Assembly (NCBI GenBank): GCA_947627395.1
Contig: CANQVW010000038.1
Coordinates: forward strand, 1 to 11,547
DNA length: 11,547 nucleotides
Reading direction: 5' to 3'
Source: an uncultured Bacilli bacterium
GTDB taxonomy: Bacteria; Bacillota_I; Bacilli_A; ML615J-28; CAG-698
Under the pieces are notes generated by a model that was given only the letters and a program-made list of their open reading frames with translations, was not told where the DNA came from and searched no databases. Within the stretch, counting starts at the first letter, position 1. Every line of letters begins with the position of its first letter. A program made the position numbers and the translations under genes. Below, piece by piece: positions 7,630-11,547 of the stretch.

Positions 7630-7836
7630 ATGCCAACACATTTACTGACACCTCGTGAGAAAGAAATTTTTGATTTATTGGTACAAAATTATGATACCAT
7701 GGAAATATCAGAACAATTACAAATTAGTGAAAAAACTGTTCGCAATCATATTTCCAATGTCATTCAAAAACTTGGAGTTAAAGGTAGAAGTCAGGCGATT
7801 TTAGAATTAATTCGAATTAAAGCACTGACATTATAG
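7630..7836 (+). CDS. Stand-alone LuxR/GerE-type HTH transcriptional regulator
   Basis: A 68-residue protein made only of a LuxR-type DNA-binding domain: LTPREKEIFDLL, then EISEQLQISEKTVRNHISNV with the recognition helix, then KLGVKGRSQAIL. The TxREKEI start, the TVRNHI helix and the KLGVxxRxxA end are diagnostic. There is no receiver or ligand domain, as in GerE of Bacillus (about 74 residues). An ATG at 7600 is in frame but lacks a ribosome binding site. GGGAGGG (7618-7624) lies 5 nt before the ATG at 7630, which sets the start. In Bacillus subtilis gerE lies a few genes from uvrC (recalled, not checked), so orthology to GerE is possible but unproven. The next gene starts 11 nt after the stop, so the two are likely co-transcribed. 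Targets are unknown. Confidence 0.88.
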   Translation: MPTHLLTPREKEIFDLLVQNYDTMEISEQLQISEKTVRNHISNVIQKLGVKGRSQAILELIRIKALTL

Positions 7837-7847
7837 AAAGGAACATT

Positions 7848-8693
7848 ATGAAAGTATACGGGAAAATTCACAATGTCATGAAAAAAGAAAGATTTATTAC
7901 CTTAGTGATGAATCATCATGTTGAATATTTTCATATGAGTAATCGAAATATGAAAGATTTTAAAAATTATTTTTCTAAATATCCCTATGTATTTTTAGAT
8001 GTTGAAGATACATATCAAGTCATCAATCATCATCGATGTCGCATGATTCAACATTTCTTAAAAATTGTTTTACCAACAAGAAAAACACCAGATATATTCT
8101 ATGATTTAACGATGATTCAACAGGGGGTTAAATCCATTATCAATCGACCCGAAAATCGACTATTCATTGACTTAGAATTTTCACTCGTTTCCCCATTGAC
8201 TTACGGAACAAGTGAAATTGTTCAATATGGATTTGTTTTAGAAGATGAAAATGGAAAAATGATTTTAGAAGATTCTTCATTAGTAAAACCACGCTTAAAA
8301 GCTTCCTTAAATATTAAAACACTTTTATTTCTTTCACGAGGAGTTGAAGATTTTGAGAATGCATGTAGTTATATTGAATTTTACCAATTGTTAGAAAAGA
8401 TTATAGAAGAATACCAACCTAAAATCATTGCATGGGGTAGAAATGATATTATTGCTATGGAGAATTCATTTAAACTCAATCACTTACATCCATTAGATAT
8501 TAGAAATCGTTATATGAATTTAATGCAAGTCATTAAAAATTATTATAATTATAAACAAGAAATGGGGTTGTTTGCAACTTATGGTGAATTGACTCATACA
8601 AAAGTAGAAGAACAAATGCACGATGCTTTAGAAGATGCCATGATTGCAAGAGAAATTTTTCATTTATTTAAAAATAAAATTAACCAAGAATAA
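7848..8693 (+). CDS. DEDDh-family 3'-5' exonuclease with an unassigned N-terminal region
   Basis: The protein has 281 residues. The C-terminal part (about 103-278) is an RNase H-fold exonuclease with all five DEDDh residues: D108 and E110 in FIDLEF, D200 in AWGRND, and H258 and D263 in HDALEDA. This resembles the KapD/ERI1-like branch more than the DNA polymerase epsilon subunits; members degrade RNA or DNA from the 3' end using two metal ions. Residues 1-100 are not part of that domain. They read as short alternating strands (KVYGKIHNV, FITLVM, YVFLDVED) then a helix, perhaps a small beta-barrel for nucleic-acid binding, but I do not recognise the family. AAAGGA (7837-7842) precedes the ATG by 5 nt. 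The gene follows the LuxR-type gene closely and ends at a terminator. The natural substrate cannot be read from sequence. Confidence 0.85.
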   Translation: MKVYGKIHNVMKKERFITLVMNHHVEYFHMSNRNMKDFKNYFSKYPYVFLDVEDTYQVINHHRCRMIQHFLKIVLPTRKTPDIFYDLTMIQQGVKSIINRPENRLFIDLEFSLVSPLTYGTSEIVQYGFVLEDENGKMILEDSSLVKPRLKASLNIKTLLFLSRGVEDFENACSYIEFYQLLEKIIEEYQPKIIAWGRNDIIAMENSFKLNHLHPLDIRNRYMNLMQVIKNYYNYKQEMGLFATYGELTHTKVEEQMHDALEDAMIAREIFHLFKNKINQE

Positions 8694-8696
8694 GAT

Positions 8697-8725
8697 GTTG
8701 CCAGAATTATCTAGCAACTTTTTTT
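8697..8725 (+). terminator. Intrinsic terminator after the exonuclease gene
   Basis: GTTGC (8697-8701) pairs with GCAAC (8714-8718). The stem extends inward by AGA/TCT after one C-A mismatch, closing a small ATTA loop. Seven T residues follow (8719-8725). It lies 3 nt after the stop codon and ends the uvrC-side transcript. Confidence 0.85.
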
Positions 8726-8877
8726 GTATAAAAAGCATCATTATTTTTTACATATTTGTGATTTTTAAATATGTATACTCGTTTATAAGTCATCAACACC
8801 ATATCTCACCAAAATCATCAATTTTAATTATAATAGGAATAGGCTTTATAAAAACAATTTCTAAGGAAAGTTAAAAT

Positions 8878-9307
8878 ATGGAAACAAAAAAAGATCATTA
8901 TTTAAATATGTTAAAAGTTTAGAAAATATAATACTTTGGTAAAGGTAATACCAGGTATTAGAAGAGCAGGTAAATCAGATCTATTATCTTTTATTAGATG
9001 AAGTTCAAAATTTAGATTGTTTTGAATCGCTCCTTAATAGTTATTTAAGAAAAAACAATCTTGGTATTTATGTAACAGGTAGTAGTTTCAAATTTCTATC
9101 TAGTAGTATCATAACGAAATTTTGTGGTAGAAGAAATGAAATACATGTTTATCCTTTATCTTTTGTTATTCCTTAGATACATCTTATGCTCTAGATGACT
9201 ATATGATTCAGGGTGGTTTATCCATGATTGCATTAATGAAAACAAAAGAACAAAATTTGATTGCTAATTTTGGTAGGAAAAGATATTTCTATTTAATCTG
9301 TTTATGA
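8878..9307 (+). pseudogene. Decayed AAA+ ATPase (DUF4143-type), frameshifted and internally deleted
   Basis: Pieces of one protein lie in shifting frames. An ATG (8878) with AAGGA (8863-8867) upstream opens METKKDHYLNMLKV and stops at 8920. From 8915 the next frame gives LVKVIPGIRRAGKS, a Walker A (GIRRAGKS, 8954-8977). At about 8980 the reading jumps to a third frame with YYLLLDEVQNLDCFE (Walker B, from 8982), then VTGSS and GRRNEIHVYPLSF, stopping at 9174. The frame beginning at 9173 continues with LDTSYALDDYMIQGGLS and ends at 9305. Intact relatives have roughly 60 residues between Walker A and B and total about 400, so this copy has lost that segment and most of its C-terminus. It cannot make a working ATPase. 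The family is common in accessory DNA of Bacillota and its role is poorly known. The flanks (8726-8877 and 9308-9466) hold no gene; a TATAAT at 8829-8834 lacks a good -35. Confidence 0.85.
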
Positions 9308-9430
9308 TTTTTTAACTGAAGCAAAAATGCAACAAAAAATAATCCACCAAGTTTGAATATATAAAAAAGTAAATTAATATCAAATATATAATTCTTATAG
9401 TAATGTCTTAATTAAAGAGTTTAATAAAAA

Positions 9431-9450
9431 GATGTAGAATATTGTACATC
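9431..9450. repeat. Imperfect 20-bp palindrome
   Basis: GATGTA (9431-9436) and TACATC (9445-9450) flank AATATT, itself palindromic, with only two G-G mismatches. It could be a weak hairpin or an old protein-binding site in the debris after the ATPase pseudogene. Chance is possible in such AT-rich DNA. Confidence 0.3.
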
Positions 9451-9466
9451 ATAATTGTTCTATCAT

Positions 9467-9504
9467 AAAAACGTCTTTAGGTTTGATTCCTGAAGCGTTT
9501 TTTT
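9467..9504. terminator. Bidirectional intrinsic terminator
   Basis: The arms 9468-9481 and 9489-9501 pair with one bulged T and one G-U pair around the loop TTTGATT. On the plus strand seven T residues (9498-9504) follow. On the minus strand five U residues would follow (complement of 9467-9471). It can end leftover transcription from the pseudogene side and back up the RNase J terminator. Confidence 0.7.
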
Positions 9505-9508
9505 GTAT

Positions 9509-9532
9509 AAAAAAAGGAATCAATTTGATTCC
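9509..9532 (-). terminator. Intrinsic terminator of the RNase J gene
   Basis: GGAATCAA (9516-9523) is a perfect inverted repeat of TTGATTCC (9525-9532). On the minus strand it is followed by seven U residues (complement of 9509-9515). The stem takes in one base of the RNase J stop codon, so termination starts right at the gene end. Confidence 0.8.
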
Positions 9533-11241
9533 TAATCAGAAGATACTTCCATAATAATAGGAACTATCATCGGTCTTTTTTCTGTAATTTCATAAATATA
9601 AGCACTAAGTTCTGTTGCTATATATCCTTTTGCTGATTGAAAGTTTGGATGCTTATGCGTTTGTAAGTAACGATTTAATAAATCTTCAGCTTTTTTCGCA
9701 ATTCCAAAAACCATTTGTTCAGAATTCTTCATGTAAATAAAACCTCTAGATACAATGTTGGGTGTAATGATTTGATGATTTTTTTCCACAACAAATATAG
9801 CACTTAACATGCCATCATCTGATAATAATTTTCTTTCGCGAATGGTTGTACCTGCTACATGATGTTGATTATTATCAATAAAAATATCTCCAGATGGAAC
9901 TTTTCCAATAACTCTCACATGTCTTTTTGAAAGTTCTAAAACGTCACCATTTTCTAAAATAAAACAATTTTCTTTATCCATGCCTGTTTCAATGGCTAAA
10001 TCAACGTGTTTTTTTAACATTGCATATTCACCATGAATAGGCATGAAATAACGAGGTTTTGTTAATACAAGCATGAGTTGAAGCTCAGCTTGAGATGCAT
10101 GTCCGGAAGTATGCGTGTCAGTTAATGGACTATTGACAATCACATTCGCTCCAGCTTTATAAAGTTTATTAATGGTTCTATTGATACTTTCTTGATTTCC
10201 TGGAATTGCAGAAGAAGAAAAAACAATGGTATCCCCAGGAATAATTTTAATTTGTTTATGGGTTCCTTCCGCAATTCTACTTAAAGCTGCTAATGGTTCT
10301 CCTTGGGAGCCTGTACTTAATATGGTAATCTTTTCCGGTGGTAGGTGTGGGAATTCTTTGGCAGTAATGAACGTTCCCGCAGGAGCTTTGATGTACTTCA
10401 ACTGTTGACCCACATTGATTGTCTTTTCCATACTTCTTCCAAAGACAATTACTTTTCTTCCACAAGCAACACTTGCCTCAACAATTTGTTGCACACGATA
10501 AACATTAGATGCAAAAGTTGATATAATCACACGTCCTTTAATTTGTGAGAAAATACTTCGAATGTTTGCACTTATTTTTCTTTCAGAAGGGGCAAATTGA
10601 CTTACATTTGCATTGGTACTATCCGCCAATAATAAAAGTACTCCTTTTTCACTATAGGATGTTATCTTTGCATAGTCTGTGTGCTCGGCAATCGGAGTAA
10701 AGTCAAATTTAAAATCACCAGTATGTAAAATATACCCAAGGTGGGTTTTAATTGCAATTCCATAAGAATCTGGAATACTGTGATTCGTTCTGAAAAAAGT
10801 AACTTCAAAGTTTTTGAAGGTATAGCAAGAATTTCGATTGTATTCTACTAAGTCGATATGCAAGGATGCAAATTGTGCCATTTTATTTTTAATTAAACCA
10901 ACAGCAAGTCCACATGCATATACTTTTGGTATCTTTACATTGCCTAATAAATAAGGGATACCACCAATATGATCTTCATGTCCATGTGTTATAAAAAGAC
11001 CAACAATTTTATTTTCGTTTTCTTTTAAATAGGTGTAATCAGGAATGACATAATCAATTCCATAATTATTTTCTGGGAAAAGAATGCCAGAATCAATGAT
11101 TAAGATTTCATCATTTGCTTCAACAACATACATATTTTTCCCAACTTCACCTAATCCACCCAAGGCGAATACCTTAATATTTGCATCATGAAAACTTCTT
11201 AATATTTTTTCTGGTGCATTGGATGGGGTATTGATTTCCAC
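9532..11241 (-). CDS. rnj: Ribonuclease J
   Basis: RNase J is a metallo-beta-lactamase/beta-CASP enzyme with 5'-3' exonuclease and endonuclease activity, used in mRNA turnover and rRNA processing. With the GTG start at 11241 it has 569 residues, near the usual 555. Visible features: GGLGEVGKNMYV near residue 29, the zinc-binding HGHEDH (86-91), H154, D176 in TGDFKFD, STNAN (208-212), the beta-CASP STGSQGEP (309-316), TSGHAS (378-383) and PIHGEY with H403; a C-terminal domain of about 110 residues follows. J1 versus J2 cannot be decided with one copy in view. The frame extends upstream through an ATG at 11247 and further, but spacing to the ribosome binding site favours GTG. It is transcribed alone, divergent from the HAD gene. 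Confidence 0.95.
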   Translation of the reverse strand: MEINTPSNAPEKILRSFHDANIKVFALGGLGEVGKNMYVVEANDEILIIDSGILFPENNYGIDYVIPDYTYLKENENKIVGLFITHGHEDHIGGIPYLLGNVKIPKVYACGLAVGLIKNKMAQFASLHIDLVEYNRNSCYTFKNFEVTFFRTNHSIPDSYGIAIKTHLGYILHTGDFKFDFTPIAEHTDYAKITSYSEKGVLLLLADSTNANVSQFAPSERKISANIRSIFSQIKGRVIISTFASNVYRVQQIVEASVACGRKVIVFGRSMEKTINVGQQLKYIKAPAGTFITAKEFPHLPPEKITILSTGSQGEPLAALSRIAEGTHKQIKIIPGDTIVFSSSAIPGNQESINRTINKLYKAGANVIVNSPLTDTHTSGHASQAELQLMLVLTKPRYFMPIHGEYAMLKKHVDLAIETGMDKENCFILENGDVLELSKRHVRVIGKVPSGDIFIDNNQHHVAGTTIRERKLLSDDGMLSAIFVVEKNHQIITPNIVSRGFIYMKNSEQMVFGIAKKAEDLLNRYLQTHKHPNFQSAKGYIATELSAYIYEITEKRPMIVPIIMEVSSD

Positions 11242-11248
11242 TTTCATT

Positions 11249-11255
11249 CTCCTTT
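11249..11255 (-). promoter_or_regulatory. Ribosome binding site that decides the RNase J start
   Basis: On the minus strand AAAGGAG (11255 down to 11249) is followed by one base and ATG (11247), which is too close for initiation. The in-frame GTG at 11241 lies 7 nt after it, an ideal distance. The start is therefore most likely GTG, giving a product two residues shorter than the ATG choice. Confidence 0.65.
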
Positions 11256-11277
11256 CTTTGTTAAAAAACATATACCT

Positions 11278-11306
11278 AGTATACACCAAAATCAAAGAAA
11301 AATAAA
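11278..11306 (-). promoter_or_regulatory. Possible promoter of the RNase J gene
   Basis: The minus strand carries a -10 TATACT (complement of 11278-11283). At 17 bp only a poor -35, TTTATT (complement of 11301-11306), is seen. Transcription would begin near 11271, leaving a leader of about 30 nt. This would exclude the upstream in-frame ATG at 11271 and the TTG at 11295 as starts. Confidence 0.4.
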
Positions 11307-11343
11307 GAAAAAAATATATTTAAAAACATTTGCATAAAAAACA

Positions 11344-11372
11344 TTTTCTTTTTTATTCTTTTCTTGTATAAT
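11344..11372 (+). promoter_or_regulatory. Possible promoter of the HAD phosphatase gene
   Basis: A perfect TATAAT (11367-11372) with a weak -35 TTTTCT (11344-11349) at 17 bp. It lies 25 nt before the start codon of the HAD gene and is divergent from the RNase J promoter. The region 11284-11397 is otherwise plain AT-rich DNA. Confidence 0.5.
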
Positions 11373-11397
11373 AAAGAAGAAAGAGAAGGAATTGAGG

Positions 11398-11547
11398 ATG
11401 AAAAAGAAACTTATTTTATTTGATATTGATGGAACGATATTTGATAATTCAAAACAAATCATTCCCCCCTCTACGATTGAAACTTTAAAGCAATTAAAAG
11501 AAAAAGGACATGAACTCGCTATTGCAACAGGTAGAGCTTATGTTTCC
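11398..11547 (+). CDS. Cof-type HAD-superfamily hydrolase, 5' part only
   Basis: The first 50 residues of a gene that runs off the window. Motif I is FDIDGTIFD, with the nucleophile Asp and the second Asp of DxDGT. It is followed by IPPSTIETLKQLKEKGHELAIATGRA, where ATGR is the motif II region typical of the Cof/HAD-IIB group. These cytoplasmic phosphatases act on sugar phosphates, pyridoxal phosphate, FMN or similar small molecules; the specificity lies in the missing cap domain. The start is fixed by AAGGA (11386-11390), 7 nt upstream. It is divergent from the RNase J gene, with no sign of a shared function. Confidence 0.92.
   Translation, partial: MKKKLILFDIDGTIFDNSKQIIPPSTIETLKQLKEKGHELAIATGRAYVS

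Noticed and set aside
8747..8779. TTTACA with TATGTA or TATACT as a promoter for the ATPase relic
   Set aside because: TATGTA is a poor -10 and TATACT sits 21 bp away. The start codon is about 100 nt downstream and the gene is dead, so support is too thin.
8644..8874. Plus-strand open frame of 76 codons
   Set aside because: It begins inside the exonuclease gene in another frame, has no ribosome binding site, and runs through the terminator at 8697-8725. The sequence looks like random AT-rich translation.
10226..10465. Short open frames on both strands within the RNase J gene
   Set aside because: They are out-of-frame shadows of conserved beta-CASP coding sequence with no start signals.

Overview
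The window looks like an ordinary chromosomal segment of a very AT-rich Bacillota bacterium. TGA is used as a stop (ylxR, ylxQ and rbfA end with it), so this is not a Mycoplasma-type code. The block rimP-nusA-ylxR-ylxQ-infB-rbfA is the Bacillota arrangement, most ribosome binding sites are strong AGGAG types, and promoters are close to TTGACA/TATAAT. The compact style would suit an Erysipelotrichia-like or related low-GC lineage. That placement is inference.

Layout. (1) Positions 1-793 hold the 3' part of a family 18 glycoside hydrolase (chitinase-like) gene. (2) A well-formed promoter at 815-843 drives a six-gene translation and transcription operon (915-5676): rimP and rbfA (30S maturation), nusA (elongation, pausing and termination), two small RNA-binding proteins (ylxR, ylxQ) and infB (IF2). 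Genes are butted or overlapping throughout, and an intrinsic terminator at 5688-5724 closes the unit. (3) uvrC has its own promoter (5753-5781) and is followed by a stand-alone LuxR/GerE-type helix-turn-helix gene and a DEDDh exonuclease gene with an unassigned N-terminal part, ending in a terminator at 8697-8725. (4) Positions 8726-9531 hold no intact gene. They contain a decayed AAA+ ATPase (DUF4143-type) with frameshifts and a lost segment between Walker A and Walker B, then a cluster of terminators. (5) On the minus strand lies an RNase J gene (9532-11241). A divergent Cof-type HAD phosphatase gene starts at 11398 and runs off the window.

The most interesting signal is the 65-nt rimP leader. 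One segment can form the 3' arm of an upstream perfect hairpin, or pair exactly with the rimP Shine-Dalgarno region. The two folds exclude each other, so the leader could switch translation at the head of a 30S-assembly operon. The GerE-like regulator plus exonuclease pair is the second most interesting. I see no tRNA, rRNA, CRISPR array, intact insertion sequence or phage gene.
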